A stretch of DNA of 64,000 bases from Aeromonas sobria (GCF_000820145.1 NZ_CDBW01000042.1:32286-96285); one strand, 5' to 3'; positions 15,913 through 24,756 are shown, counted from the stretch's first letter. The notes: generated from the letters alone by a model not told the origin. Program-made: numbers and translations.

Positions 15913-18360
15913 CTATATGCCCATCTTCTTCTTGATGACCTTGGTCGGCATCGCGTCCAGCGGATTGTCCGGCCAGTAGTGGCGGGGATAGCGCCCCTTC
16001 ATCTCTTTCTTCACCTGTTCGTAGGAGCCAGCCCAGAAGGCGGCCAGATCGGCGGTGATCTGCAGCGGCCGCTGGGCGGGGGAGAGCAACTCCACCACCA
16101 GCGGCACCCGACCATCGGCCACGCAGGGGGTCGAACCTTGCCCGAACATCTCCTGAATGCGCACCGGGATCACCGGTGCCTGCCCCGGCTCATATCGGAT
16201 CCGCACCCGGCTGCCGGTCGGCGCAGCAAAGTGGCTCGGCAGCGCCTCGTCCAGTCGCTTGGGCAGCGGCCAGGGCAGGGATTGGCGCAGAATGTCGCCC
16301 AGATTGAGCTTTTTCAGCTGCTCCAGCCGGGTCATGCCGCTTACCGCTGGCAGCAGCCACTGTTCCAGTCCGGCCAACAGGCTGTCGTTATCCATGGCGG
16401 GCCACCCCTCATCGGGCAGCCAGTCGCGGGCGCAGCGCAAACGGGCCAGCAGTCCTTCGCTGCTCTCGTCCCAGGGCAGCACATGCAGCCCCTTGCGGCG
16501 AATGCCTTGCAGCAGGCAGCGTCCTTTCTGCTCGTCAGAGAGTTCGGTCAGCGGTCGCTGGCTCAGCACCAGTTCGCCTAACACCAGCTGGCGTTCGGCG
16601 CGCACCCGCTCTTCCCGTTCATCCCAGTCGAACCACTGCCGTTCGCTCACCAGTTCCGGCAGCAGGCGTACTAGCTCGTCCAGCTCGACCGGTTCGGCGA
16701 TAAAGATGCGGCTGCCGCGATCGTTCTGCCCCATCTCGATGGCGATCAGGGCCGCTTGTCCCTGACATGGATGACCTTCTACCAGATCGCAGCTCACCCC
16801 ACCACTGAGTTGATAGCGACTGCCGCTGCGCAGCTTGCCGATGCGATCCGGCCAGGCGAGGGCGCAGAGCAGCCCCAACCACTGACCCTGTGCATTGGCA
16901 GGGCGGGCGCCAAGCCGTTCAAACCAGCGGGCCGCCCCCTGACGCAGGGCACTTTGACGGCGTTGGAACAGCACCGAGAGGCGCTCCGATCCTCGCAGAT
17001 CTTCTTCTTGCAACGCCACCAGATATGCGGCATCGGCGACAATCCCTGTCAGACCCTCGGACTCCAGCTCGCGGGCGCGCAGCAGCATGCGGGCGAGGCG
17101 AGGGTGGGTACCGAAGGCGGCCATGGCGCGGCCAGCGGGAGTAAGTTGTTGTTCACCTTCCGGCTTCATGGCGCCAAGGGCCACCAGCAGCCGCTGGGCG
17201 CTGGCCACCGCAGCGGCGGGGGGCATGTCTAGCAGCGGCAGATCTTCTACCTTGGCGCCCCACTGGGCGGCGTCCTGCAGCAGGCCGGTCAGCTCCTGAG
17301 TGAGAATATCTGGCGGGCTCTGCTCGGCGAGCCGCTCCTGCACTTCGCTGCTCCAGAGCCGGTAGCAGACGCCGGGGCCGAGACGGCCGGCACGCCCTGC
17401 CCGTTGGGTGGCGGAGGATTTGGCTATCTGGCGGGTCTCCAGTCGGGTGACGCCGCTTTTCAGATCAAAGGAGGCGCGCCGCTCCAGCCCGCTGTCGATC
17501 ACCACCGAGATCCCCTCGATGGTGAGGGAGGTCTCCGCCACATTGGTGGTGAGCACCAGCTTACGGCGGCCGGCAGGCGCCGGTTCGATGGCTGCCTGCT
17601 GGGCCGCCATGTCGAGGCGGCCGTAGAGGGGAGCGAGAGTCACGTCGTCCGGCAGCTTGTCTGCCAACCATTGCGCCAACCGCTCGATCTCCCCCTGTCC
17701 CGGCAGAAACACCAGCAGGCTGCCGCGGTGGGCGGCCAGCGCCTCCAGCACCACGGCGCCGACTTGCGGATCCAGCCACTGCTGGCGGTTGGCGGGGCGG
17801 TAGTGGTAGTCGATGGGAAAACCGCGTCCCTCGGAACGGATTACCGGGGCATCCGGCAACAGGCGCTCGAGCGCCATGCCATCCAGAGTAGCGGACATCA
17901 CCAAGAGCTTGAGGTCATCGCGCAGCCCTTGCTGGCTCTCGATGGCGAAGGCCAGCGCGGTATCGGCGTGCAGACTGCGTTCGTGGAACTCATCGAAGAT
18001 CACCAGCGAGACACCGGTCAGCTCGGGGTCTTGCTGCAGCATCCGGGTCAGCACCCCCTCGGTCACTATCTCGAGCCGGGTCTGGCCACTGGTGCGGCTT
18101 TCGCCACGGACCCGCAAGCCAATGCGTTCGCCCACCTTCTCCCCCAGCTGGCGTGCCAGAAAGCTGGCGATATTGCGCGCCGCCAGCCGCCTTGGCTCCA
18201 GCATGATGATGCGGCCGGGCAGCCGGTTCTGGCGTACCAGCTCCAGCGGCAGCAGGGTCGATTTGCCCGCGCCGGGGGGCGCCTGCAGGATCACGCTGCT
18301 GTGGCTGTCGAGGGCGGCAAAAAGTTCGGGCAAGACCGAAACGATGGGGAGCTGGGACAA
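15913..18360 (-). CDS. hrpB: ATP-dependent helicase HrpB
   Basis: An 815-aa DExH helicase close to E. coli HrpB throughout. Walker A PPGAGKST near residues 28-35, DEFH near 123 (VIFDEFHERS), SAT motif LLVMSATLDG, and TQRAGRAGRLGPG in the C-terminal helicase half. The C-terminal HrpB-specific region contains VPLVVELLSPAQRPLQIT and MKGRYPRHYWPDNP. The cellular substrate is not known. The homologous N-terminus (MSQLPIVSVLPELFAALDS) points to a TTG start codon at 18360, with AAGG 11 nt upstream. Confidence 0.94.
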   Translation of the reverse strand: MSQLPIVSVLPELFAALDSHSSVILQAPPGAGKSTLLPLELVRQNRLPGRIIMLEPRRLAARNIASFLARQLGEKVGERIGLRVRGESRTSGQTRLEIVTEGVLTRMLQQDPELTGVSLVIFDEFHERSLHADTALAFAIESQQGLRDDLKLLVMSATLDGMALERLLPDAPVIRSEGRGFPIDYHYRPANRQQWLDPQVGAVVLEALAAHRGSLLVFLPGQGEIERLAQWLADKLPDDVTLAPLYGRLDMAAQQAAIEPAPAGRRKLVLTTNVAETSLTIEGISVVIDSGLERRASFDLKSGVTRLETRQIAKSSATQRAGRAGRLGPGVCYRLWSSEVQERLAEQSPPDILTQELTGLLQDAAQWGAKVEDLPLLDMPPAAAVASAQRLLVALGAMKPEGEQQLTPAGRAMAAFGTHPRLARMLLRARELESEGLTGIVADAAYLVALQEEDLRGSERLSVLFQRRQSALRQGAARWFERLGARPANAQGQWLGLLCALAWPDRIGKLRSGSRYQLSGGVSCDLVEGHPCQGQAALIAIEMGQNDRGSRIFIAEPVELDELVRLLPELVSERQWFDWDEREERVRAERQLVLGELVLSQRPLTELSDEQKGRCLLQGIRRKGLHVLPWDESSEGLLARLRCARDWLPDEGWPAMDNDSLLAGLEQWLLPAVSGMTRLEQLKKLNLGDILRQSLPWPLPKRLDEALPSHFAAPTGSRVRIRYEPGQAPVIPVRIQEMFGQGSTPCVADGRVPLVVELLSPAQRPLQITADLAAFWAGSYEQVKKEMKGRYPRHYWPDNPLDAMPTKVIKKKMGI

Positions 18361-18535
18361 AGCGATGGGAACCTTCTGTGACGAGCGGGAAATCGGCGCC
18401 TATTCTGCCACAGCCAGCCGCGCCACCGTGAGTGGATGTGACAGGCTGGCTAGTCGGGCAGGTGGCGAGACACGGCCGGATAGCTGTCATAGAATGAGGC
18501 CATCCAGTGAGCGTTAAAGAGGTACTCTCATCGAT

Positions 18536-19063
18536 ATGGCAAAACTCTTCTTTGCCCTGCCCATCAAGGCGCTCGCCCCCGAGCTTATCGGCTGGCGCGA
18601 TCAGCAGCCCTGGCCCGGTCAGCCGGTGCCGCAAGTTAACCTCCATCTGACCCTGGCTTTTCTGGGCGAGGCGGACGAGCTGACCACTCGGCGTCTCATT
18701 GCCGCTGTTGAACACCAACACTGCCCGCCGCTCGCCATCAGGCTGGATGAGAGCGGCTGGTTCAGCCGGGCCAAGGCCGCCTGGATCGGCCCGAAAGAGT
18801 GGCCCAACGAGCTGAGCGTATTGGCCCGGGCGTTGCGCCGCCACGGCGAGAAGCTGCGTCTTGGCAATGGCGAGCAGGGTTATCGCCCCCACGTCACCTT
18901 GTCGCGTAAGGCGGGTGAGGCGCCGGCTACCCTGCCAGCCCCAAATTTTCTGCTGCAGGCCGATGAGTTCTGCCTCTATCAATCGATCTCGACCCCGGAC
19001 GGAGTGCGCTACCAGCCGCTCGCCTGCTGGCCGCTTCGCACCAGAGAGAAGGTAAGTGCATGA
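18536..19063 (+). CDS. thpR: RNA 2',3'-cyclic phosphodiesterase (LigT family)
   Basis: A 175-aa 2H phosphoesterase. The two catalytic HxTx motifs are HLTLAF near residue 40 and HVTLSR near 120. It opens 2',3'-cyclic phosphates on RNA and was first described as a 2'-5' RNA ligase. It overlaps sfsA by 4 nt (ATGA), so the two are translationally coupled. It is divergent from hrpB. Confidence 0.93.
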   Translation: MAKLFFALPIKALAPELIGWRDQQPWPGQPVPQVNLHLTLAFLGEADELTTRRLIAAVEHQHCPPLAIRLDESGWFSRAKAAWIGPKEWPNELSVLARALRRHGEKLRLGNGEQGYRPHVTLSRKAGEAPATLPAPNFLLQADEFCLYQSISTPDGVRYQPLACWPLRTREKVSA

Positions 19064-19785
19064 AGTTTGATCCGCCATTGCAATCCGGTCAGCTTATTTC
19101 ACGCTACAAGCGGTTTCTGACCGATGTGCAACTTGATAACGGTGAGCTGATCACCATTCACTGCGCCAATACCGGCGCCATGACCGGCTGCGCCGAGCCG
19201 GGCACCCGGGTCTGGTACTCCACCTCCGACAATCCCAAGCGCAAGCTGCCCAACAGCTGGGAGATCGCCGAGAGTCCGGCGGGCCACTTTATCTGCGTCA
19301 ATACCGCCCGCGCCAACCAGATTGCCCGAGAGCTTATCGAGCAGCAGGCGCTAGCCCCGCTGGCGGGTTACAGCCGGTTGCGCACCGAGGTGAAGTATGG
19401 CGAAGAGAACAGTCGCATCGATCTGCTGCTGGAAGATGACGAGAAGGGCAATTGTTACATCGAGGTAAAATCGGTGACCCTGCTCGACGAGCGGGAAGGG
19501 GCTGGCATGGGTTACTTCCCTGATGCGGTCACTGCCCGTGGTGCCAAGCACTTGCGTGAATTGATGGCGATGAAAGCGGCAGGCCACAGGGCTGTGCTGT
19601 TATTTATGGTGTTGCACTCCGGAATAACCCGGATGCGCCCTGCAACCCATATAGATCCGCACTATAGTCTGCTAATTGAGCAGTCAATAGCAGCCGGGGT
19701 TGAAATTTTATGCTATCGGCCCCATGTTGGGGTCTACGGCATGGTGGCTCAGAATTTTATTCCGTTTGAATCTGGCCACTTGTGA
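19060..19785 (+). CDS. sfsA: SfsA family DNA-binding/nuclease-fold protein
   Basis: A 241-aa SfsA protein: LISRYKRFLTDVQL, IHCANTGAMTGCAEPG, YIEVKSVTL and FPDAVTARGAKHL are all characteristic. E. coli SfsA was named sugar fermentation stimulation protein and binds DNA; the fold carries a nuclease-like acidic core (the EVKSVTL and FPDAVT acids). Starts inside the stop codon of thpR. The thpR-sfsA-dksA-gluQ order is close to that of enterobacteria. Confidence 0.95.
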   Translation: MKFDPPLQSGQLISRYKRFLTDVQLDNGELITIHCANTGAMTGCAEPGTRVWYSTSDNPKRKLPNSWEIAESPAGHFICVNTARANQIARELIEQQALAPLAGYSRLRTEVKYGEENSRIDLLLEDDEKGNCYIEVKSVTLLDEREGAGMGYFPDAVTARGAKHLRELMAMKAAGHRAVLLFMVLHSGITRMRPATHIDPHYSLLIEQSIAAGVEILCYRPHVGVYGMVAQNFIPFESGHL

Positions 19786-19922
19786 TCCGAGGGATGTGGA
19801 TAAATATAGGATTAGGTAACATTATTGGTACGGCTCGTTTGCTTACCCGTTACCCTTCTGCTATAGATGTCGCCCTCAATTTATGGATGGCACGTGTAGC
19901 GTGTTGAATTAGGAGACAGGGC

Positions 19923-20372
19923 ATGCCAACAGGCGAAAGCAGAAAATCTCTGGGCCCCCTGGCGATTGCGGGTGTCGAGCCTTACCAAGTCCAGCCGGGT
20001 GAGGAGTACATGAATGACAAACAAAAGACGCATTTTCGCAAGATCTTGGGCGCCTGGCGTAATCAACTGATGCAGGAAGTTGATCGCACAGTTGATCATA
20101 TGAAAGATGAAGCCGCTAACTTTCCGGATCCGGTAGATCGTGCCGCGCAAGAAGAAGAGTTTGCTCTCGAGTTGCGTACCCGGGATCGTGAGCGCAAATT
20201 GATCAAGAAGATCGAGAAGACCTTGGTGTTGCTTGAAGACGATGATTTTGGTTACTGCGAGCATTGCGGTATCGAAATTGGTATCCGTCGTCTTGAAGCC
20301 CGTCCTACCGCCGACCTTTGTGTCGACTGCAAGACGCTGGCCGAGATCAAGGAAAAACAGATGGCCGGTTGA
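19923..20372 (+). CDS. dksA: RNA polymerase-binding transcription factor DksA
   Basis: A 149-aa DksA, almost the length of the E. coli protein (151). The coiled coil carries the DPVDRAAQEEEF tip acids that enter the RNA polymerase secondary channel. The zinc finger has four cysteines (CEHCGIEIG ... CVDC). It amplifies ppGpp effects on transcription; relA is in the same window at 52.4 kb. AGGAGA precedes the ATG. A strong terminator follows, before gluQ. Confidence 0.98.
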   Translation: MPTGESRKSLGPLAIAGVEPYQVQPGEEYMNDKQKTHFRKILGAWRNQLMQEVDRTVDHMKDEAANFPDPVDRAAQEEEFALELRTRDRERKLIKKIEKTLVLLEDDDFGYCEHCGIEIGIRRLEARPTADLCVDCKTLAEIKEKQMAG

Positions 20373-20391
20373 TCCCGCCCCTCTGACAGAT

Positions 20392-20421
20392 AAAAAAGGG
20401 AGCTCGCAGGCTCCCTTTTTT
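20392..20421 (+). terminator. Terminator between dksA and gluQ
   Basis: AAAAAAGGGAGC, short loop, GCTCCCTTTTTT. It stands 20 bp after the dksA stop and about 60 bp before gluQ. A terminator at this place is known to limit gluQ expression in Shigella. Confidence 0.92.
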
Positions 20422-20483
20422 ATTGAGCTTTTGGCGGGTGGCCCCCAGAATGCAGCCTCAATGTATTGCTTACCCGAACAGCC

Positions 20484-21392
20484 ATGTCAGTGAATACCAC
20501 GTCCTTACCCCGCATACGCCCCTATGTCGGTCGCTTCGCCCCCTCACCCTCAGGCCCGCTTCACTTCGGCTCGCTGATTGCGGCACTCGGCAGTTTTTTG
20601 CAGGCCAGAGTGCAGCAGGGGCGCTGGCTGGTGCGGATTGAAGATATTGATCCGCCGCGCGAGATTGCGGGGGCCGCGGGCCTGATCCTCCACACGCTGG
20701 AGGCATACGGCCTGGAGTGGGACGGGGAAGTGATGTACCAAAGCGATCGCCACGACCGCTATGACCAGATCATCGACCAGCTCTATCAGGCGGGTGATAT
20801 CTACTGGTGCCGCTGTACCCGCCGGGAAATCATGGCTGCGGGGGGACTTTATAGTGGCCACTGTCGCACCCTTGGGCTGACTGCAGCGGGTTGCGCCGCC
20901 CGGTTGCGCCAGCACCAGCCGGTCTACCACTTCGAGGACCGGTTGCAGGGCCATATCGATGTGCCAGCGGCGCTGGCCGAAGAGGATTTCATTATCCGCC
21001 GCCGTGATGGCCTCTACGCCTACAACCTGGCGGTCGTGGTGGACGACATGGACAGCGGCATCACCGAGATAGTGCGCGGCGCCGATCTGCTGGAGCCGAC
21101 GGTGCGCCAGATTGCGCTCTACCAGACCCTGGGGGCGCCGGTGCCTGACTGGGTGCATCTGCCGCTGGTGGTGCTGGCCGATGGCAACAAGTTGTCGAAG
21201 CAGAACCATGCGCCGGCACTGGCGCTGGATGAGGTGCGACCAGCCCTGTGGCAGGCACTGCACTTCCTCGGCCAGTGTCCGCCCCCCGAGCTGATGGCGA
21301 GCCGGATCGACGAGATCATCGGTTGGGGCATTGCCAACTGGCAGCTCGAACGGGTGCCCGCCAGCCAGAAGATCCCGCTGGACGTTGAGTAA
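20484..21392 (+). CDS. gluQ: Glutamyl-Q tRNA(Asp) synthetase
   Basis: A 302-aa paralogue of the catalytic half of glutamyl-tRNA synthetase that attaches glutamate to queuosine in tRNA(Asp). ATP-binding signature HFGS (RFAPSPSGPLHFGSL, residues 17-31), zinc-type cysteines CRCTRREI and GHCR, and the KLSKQNHAPA loop in place of KMSKS. The anticodon-binding half of GluRS is absent, as expected. Start chosen at ATG 20484; an upstream in-frame TTG at 20466 is less likely. Confidence 0.96.
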   Translation: MSVNTTSLPRIRPYVGRFAPSPSGPLHFGSLIAALGSFLQARVQQGRWLVRIEDIDPPREIAGAAGLILHTLEAYGLEWDGEVMYQSDRHDRYDQIIDQLYQAGDIYWCRCTRREIMAAGGLYSGHCRTLGLTAAGCAARLRQHQPVYHFEDRLQGHIDVPAALAEEDFIIRRRDGLYAYNLAVVVDDMDSGITEIVRGADLLEPTVRQIALYQTLGAPVPDWVHLPLVVLADGNKLSKQNHAPALALDEVRPALWQALHFLGQCPPPELMASRIDEIIGWGIANWQLERVPASQKIPLDVE

Positions 21393-21413
21393 AGAGAGCC
21401 GGCTTTCGTGTAA

Positions 21414-21717
21414 TAGGACGGGAGCTAGGCGCAGATAGACCGCTATTTTTGGGGCCGGTTTGATTCAAATGGGGTGAAGTCACCACATGGTTTTTCATTT
21501 GGTCAGGCGTGAGCTATGCACAGGTAGACCGCTATTTTTGCTGACAGACGGTTTCATGCGGGATCAATTGTCAGCACGGTTTTTCATTTGGTCAGGCGTG
21601 GGCTATGCACAGATAGACCGCTATTTTTGGGGCCGGTTTGATTCAAATGAGGTGAAGTCACCACATGGTTTTTCATTTGGTCAGGCGTGAGCTATGATAG
21701 GCCGCTATTTTTTGGCC
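21414..21717 (+). repeat. 89-bp tandem repeat array upstream of pcnB
   Basis: Three 86-bp units at 21433-21518, 21522-21607 and 21611-21696 repeat with an exact 89-bp period. A partial unit precedes them and another follows. Flanks are shared (AGATAGACCGCTATTTTTG at the start, TTTTTCATTTGGTCAGGCGT near the end). Units 1 and 3 share a core with TTTGATTCAAA and GGTGAAGTCACC palindromes. Unit 2 has a different core of the same length with CTGACA...TGTCAG arms. No gene is supported in this 359-bp gap. Confidence 0.92.
21671..21698 (+). promoter_or_regulatory. Candidate pcnB promoter in the last repeat unit
   Basis: TTTCAT (-35, 21671-21676), 16-bp spacer, TATGAT (-10, 21693-21698). The earlier repeat copies carry the same -35 but TATGCA at the -10, so only the copy nearest the gene looks fully competent. 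Confidence 0.45.
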
Positions 21718-21751
21718 TCCCGTCAATTTAGAAGTAATTAAGAGGTGTACC

Positions 21752-23212
21752 ATTTTTTCCCAGATCGCAAACTTTTGCCGCAAGGTGCTCGGCAAGGAAG
21801 ACGGCGAGCAGCCGGCGGAATCTCCTGTTCCAGCCCGTGTCGCCGGTCAACGTCGTACCTTAAGCCGTGACCAGCACCCTGTTTCGCGCAAAGAGATCAG
21901 CGAGAATGCACTCAAGGTGCTCTATCGCCTGAACAAAGGGGGTTATGAAGCCTACCTGGTCGGCGGCGGAGTCCGGGATATTCTGCTCGGGAAGACGCCC
22001 AAGGATTTCGACATCGCCACCGATGCGACGCCGGAGCAGATCAAGGCGCTGTTCAGCAACTGCCGCCTGATTGGCCGCCGTTTCCGCTTGGCCCACATTG
22101 TCTTTGGTCGTGACGTGATCGAAGTGGCCACCTTCCGGGGTCACCACCATCAGGTCAATACCAGCAAACATATGTCGGTCCAGTCTGACGAAGGCATGCT
22201 GCTGCGCGATAACGTCTACGGCACCATCGAAGAGGATGCCGAGCGCCGCGACTTTACCGTTAACGCCCTCTATTACAGTGCCAAGGATTTTACCCTGCAC
22301 GATTTCGAGGGTGGGCTGGAAGATCTGGCCGAGCGCAAGCTGGAGCTGATCGGTGATCCCGAGACCCGTTACCGCGAAGATCCGGTGCGGATGCTGCGTG
22401 CGGTACGTTTTGCCGCCAAGCTGGATATGACCATCAGCCCGCGCACTGCCGCCCCCATCGCCGAATTGGCCTCGCTGCTGCAGGATATTCCTCCGGCCCG
22501 CCTGTTTGAGGAGACGCTCAAGCTGTTCCTGGCTGGCGACGGTCTGGCGACCTACAAGCTGTTGCGTGAATATGGTCTGTTCCAGCCATTGTTCCCGCAA
22601 GTAGCTGCGCTGTTCACCCCGCATGGCAACTCCCCTTACGAGCAGTTTATCGAACATGCCCTGGCCGATACCGATGCCCGGGTTCGTGAAGATAAGCGGG
22701 TCAATCCGGCGTTCCTGTACGCCACCCTGTTGTGGGGTTGTGTCGAAGCCCGTGGTCGGGTGCTGGAGAATGAGAGTGGTCTGCCCTGGTATGACGCCTT
22801 CATGCTGGCGATCAACGAGGTGCTGGACAATCAGGTGCGGATCATCGCCGTTCCCCGCCGTTTCACTACCGATGTCCGCGATATCTGGGCACTGCAACAG
22901 CGTCTGACCCGTCGTCAGGGCCGTCACCCCGAGCGGGCCATGGAGCATCCCAAGTTCCGCGCGGCATTCGACTTCCTGTTGCTACGCAACCGGGTCGAGC
23001 GTGGTCTTGGCGAGCTGGCCAGCTGGTGGGAGCGCTATGTCGCCTCCAATTCCGATGTGCGGCCGCAACTGCAGCGGGAGGCGACCCGCCGCCCTGCGAG
23101 TGGCGAGCGTGCCCCGGCCGCTGAACCCCGCAGCGCTGACGGCGAGAAACGCAGCAGCAACAGCCGCAACCGTCGTCGCCCCCGTCGCCGTAAGCCGAAA
23201 GTGGCCGAGTGA
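21752..23212 (+). CDS. pcnB: Poly(A) polymerase I, with a probable AUU start codon
   Basis: A 486-aa polynucleotide adenylyltransferase that adds 3' poly(A) tails to RNA and marks it for decay. Nucleotidyltransferase core: LVGGGVRDILLGKTPKDFDIATDA with the catalytic DFD; RNA-binding part RRFRLAHIVFG and EDPVRMLRAVRFAAKL; basic C-terminal tail (RNRRRPRRRKPK). No ATG/GTG/TTG fits the N-terminus. Reading back from the GTG at 21785, the frame gives FSQIANFCRKVLGKED, matching E. coli FTRVANFCRKVLS, which starts at AUU. Here ATT at 21752 sits at the same place with AGAGGTG upstream. Confidence 0.93.
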   Translation: MFSQIANFCRKVLGKEDGEQPAESPVPARVAGQRRTLSRDQHPVSRKEISENALKVLYRLNKGGYEAYLVGGGVRDILLGKTPKDFDIATDATPEQIKALFSNCRLIGRRFRLAHIVFGRDVIEVATFRGHHHQVNTSKHMSVQSDEGMLLRDNVYGTIEEDAERRDFTVNALYYSAKDFTLHDFEGGLEDLAERKLELIGDPETRYREDPVRMLRAVRFAAKLDMTISPRTAAPIAELASLLQDIPPARLFEETLKLFLAGDGLATYKLLREYGLFQPLFPQVAALFTPHGNSPYEQFIEHALADTDARVREDKRVNPAFLYATLLWGCVEARGRVLENESGLPWYDAFMLAINEVLDNQVRIIAVPRRFTTDVRDIWALQQRLTRRQGRHPERAMEHPKFRAAFDFLLLRNRVERGLGELASWWERYVASNSDVRPQLQREATRRPASGERAPAAEPRSADGEKRSSNSRNRRRPRRRKPKVAE

Positions 23213-23223
23213 TAACAGACGTG

Positions 23224-23733
23224 ATGACCGAGGTCTTCATCGCCATTGGTTCCAACCTGTCTGACCCGCTGGGTCAGGCTCGTCGCGCCGTTGCCGCCCT
23301 GGCAAGGTTGCCGGAATCTGTGCTGGTGCAGGCCTCGTCGTTTTACAGCAGCCGCCCCATGGGGCCTGCTGACCAACCGGACTACGTCAATGCCGTAGCC
23401 CGGCTCAATACCCGGCTCGCGCCACTTGCGCTGCTGGATCAATTACAAAAAATCGAGCTGGAACAGGGACGTGTGCGCAAAGATGAGCGGTGGGGACCCA
23501 GAACCCTGGATCTCGATCTGCTGCTCTATGGGGATCAGGTGATCAACCATGAGCGCCTGATCGTACCCCACTACGGCATGAAGGAGCGGGAGTTCGTGCT
23601 GTTGCCCCTTGCCGAAATTGCGCCTGCTCTGGTGCTGCCCTGCGGCACCCCGCTCGCCCGACTGGTTGCCCGCTGCCCGCACAATGATTTGGCCATCATT
23701 GCGCCGAGTGCAGATCTACAGGAGCCTCTATGA
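23224..23733 (+). CDS. folK: 2-amino-4-hydroxy-6-hydroxymethyldihydropteridine pyrophosphokinase
   Basis: A 169-aa HPPK, the folate-pathway enzyme that pyrophosphorylates hydroxymethyl-dihydropterin. Motifs: AIGSNLSDP, FYSSRPMGPADQPDYVNAV, and RKDERWGPRTLDLDLLLYG with the metal-binding DLDLLL aspartates. ATG 23224 aligns with the family start. An overlapping GTG at 23209 is possible, and the two starts lie in a 12-bp imperfect tandem repeat. It overlaps panB by 4 nt. Confidence 0.95.
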   Translation: MTEVFIAIGSNLSDPLGQARRAVAALARLPESVLVQASSFYSSRPMGPADQPDYVNAVARLNTRLAPLALLDQLQKIELEQGRVRKDERWGPRTLDLDLLLYGDQVINHERLIVPHYGMKEREFVLLPLAEIAPALVLPCGTPLARLVARCPHNDLAIIAPSADLQEPL

Positions 23734-24524
23734 GCAAGATCACCACCGCCAGCCTGCTGAAGATGAAGCAGGAAGGTCAAAAGTTCACCGCCATCACCGC
23801 CTATGATGCCACTTTTGCCAAGCTGTTCGACGACGAAGGGGCCCACGTGCTGCTCATCGGCGATTCGCTGGGCATGGTGCTGCAAGGGGGTCAGGATACC
23901 CTGGCGGTCAACATGGATGAGATGGTCTATCACACCCGCTGTGTGGCGCGCGGTGCCAGCAAGGCGCTGGTCATCGCCGACATGCCGTTCATGAGCTACG
24001 CCACCCCTGAGCAGACTTACCTGAACGCCGCCCGCCTGATGGCTGCCGGTGCCCGCATGGTGAAGCTGGAAGGGGGCGACTGGCTCTGCGACTCCATCCG
24101 CCACCTCACCCGCAACGGGGTGCCGGTGTGCGGTCACCTCGGCCTCACCCCGCAATCCGTCCATGTCTTTGGCGGCTTCAAGGTGCAGGGGCGCGACGAG
24201 TTTCAGGCCCAGGAGATCTACCGTCAGGCCCTCGAACTGCAAGCGGCCGGTATCCAGCTGCTGGTGCTCGAGTGTGTGCCCACGGCGCTGGCCGAGCGCA
24301 TCACCAAGGCGCTGCGCATCCCGGTGATCGGCATAGGTGCCGGCCCCGCGACCGACGGCCAGATCCTGGTGATGCACGATGCCTTTGGCGTCACCTCCGG
24401 TTATGTGCCCAAGTTCACCAAGAACTTCCTGGCCGAGACCGGCGATGTGCGTGCCGCCATCCGCCTCTATGTCCAGCAGGTGAGCGAGGGGAGCTTCCCC
24501 GGCCCTGAACACTGTTTTAACTGA
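23730..24524 (+). CDS. panB: 3-methyl-2-oxobutanoate hydroxymethyltransferase
   Basis: A 264-aa ketopantoate hydroxymethyltransferase, first committed step of pantothenate (coenzyme A) synthesis. Features: TAYDATFAKLFDDEG, LLIGDSLGMVLQG (metal-binding Asp), VKLEGGDWL and VIGIGAGPATDGQILV. ATGA overlap with folK indicates coupling. panC follows after a 231-bp gap that holds a palindrome and a panC-like mini-ORF, so panB and panC may not be a simple single unit. Confidence 0.97.
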   Translation: MSKITTASLLKMKQEGQKFTAITAYDATFAKLFDDEGAHVLLIGDSLGMVLQGGQDTLAVNMDEMVYHTRCVARGASKALVIADMPFMSYATPEQTYLNAARLMAAGARMVKLEGGDWLCDSIRHLTRNGVPVCGHLGLTPQSVHVFGGFKVQGRDEFQAQEIYRQALELQAAGIQLLVLECVPTALAERITKALRIPVIGIGAGPATDGQILVMHDAFGVTSGYVPKFTKNFLAETGDVRAAIRLYVQQVSEGSFPGPEHCFN

Positions 24525-24541
24525 TCCGGTTCGGTATTCTG

Positions 24542-24561
24542 ATGGGGGCATATGCCCCCAT
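24542..24561. terminator. Perfect 20-bp palindrome after panB
   Basis: ATGGGGGCATATGCCCCCAT, a perfect palindrome 18 bp past the panB stop. Followed by only TTTG, so termination is likely partial. Confidence 0.5.
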
Positions 24562-24675
24562 TTGCCTTTGTTGGCCAGAGATATTTAATCCGTATCTTGT
24601 TAATTCATCTGAGGTTGTGCTTCTGCATAGTTGAATTGCTGATAGTTGAACTATTGGATAGTTGAGCTGCAGATG

Positions 24676-24756
24676 ATGCTGGTGAACAATCCAGTGCCAT
24701 CCGCTCTGGGTGATGTAATCCGTCTCTTTTTGATTTATCGGAAGGTGAATTGCTGA
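24676..24756 (+). CDS. 26-codon upstream ORF resembling the start of panC
   Basis: ATG 24676 opens a 26-codon frame whose first residues, MLVNNPV, mirror the PanC start MLVVNNPV. Matching codons mostly differ at synonymous positions (CTG/TTG, AAC/AAT, CCA/CCC). Its TGA stop (24754-24756) shares one base with the panC ATG, allowing coupled translation. The end of the mini-ORF carries the GGAAGGTG ribosome site of panC. Either a leader peptide or a decayed partial duplication of the gene start; not recognised as a known family. Confidence 0.4.
   Translation: MLVNNPVPSALGDVIRLFLIYRKVNC

Noticed and set aside
21487..21690. 67-codon ORF within the pcnB upstream repeats
   Set aside because: The 89-bp period is not a multiple of three, so the frame shifts between units. 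It reflects repeated DNA, not a protein.
24627..24665. Three ATAGTTGA repeats at 15-16 bp spacing before panC
   Set aside because: Short, AT-rich and imperfect. Could be chance, and no binding protein is suggested.
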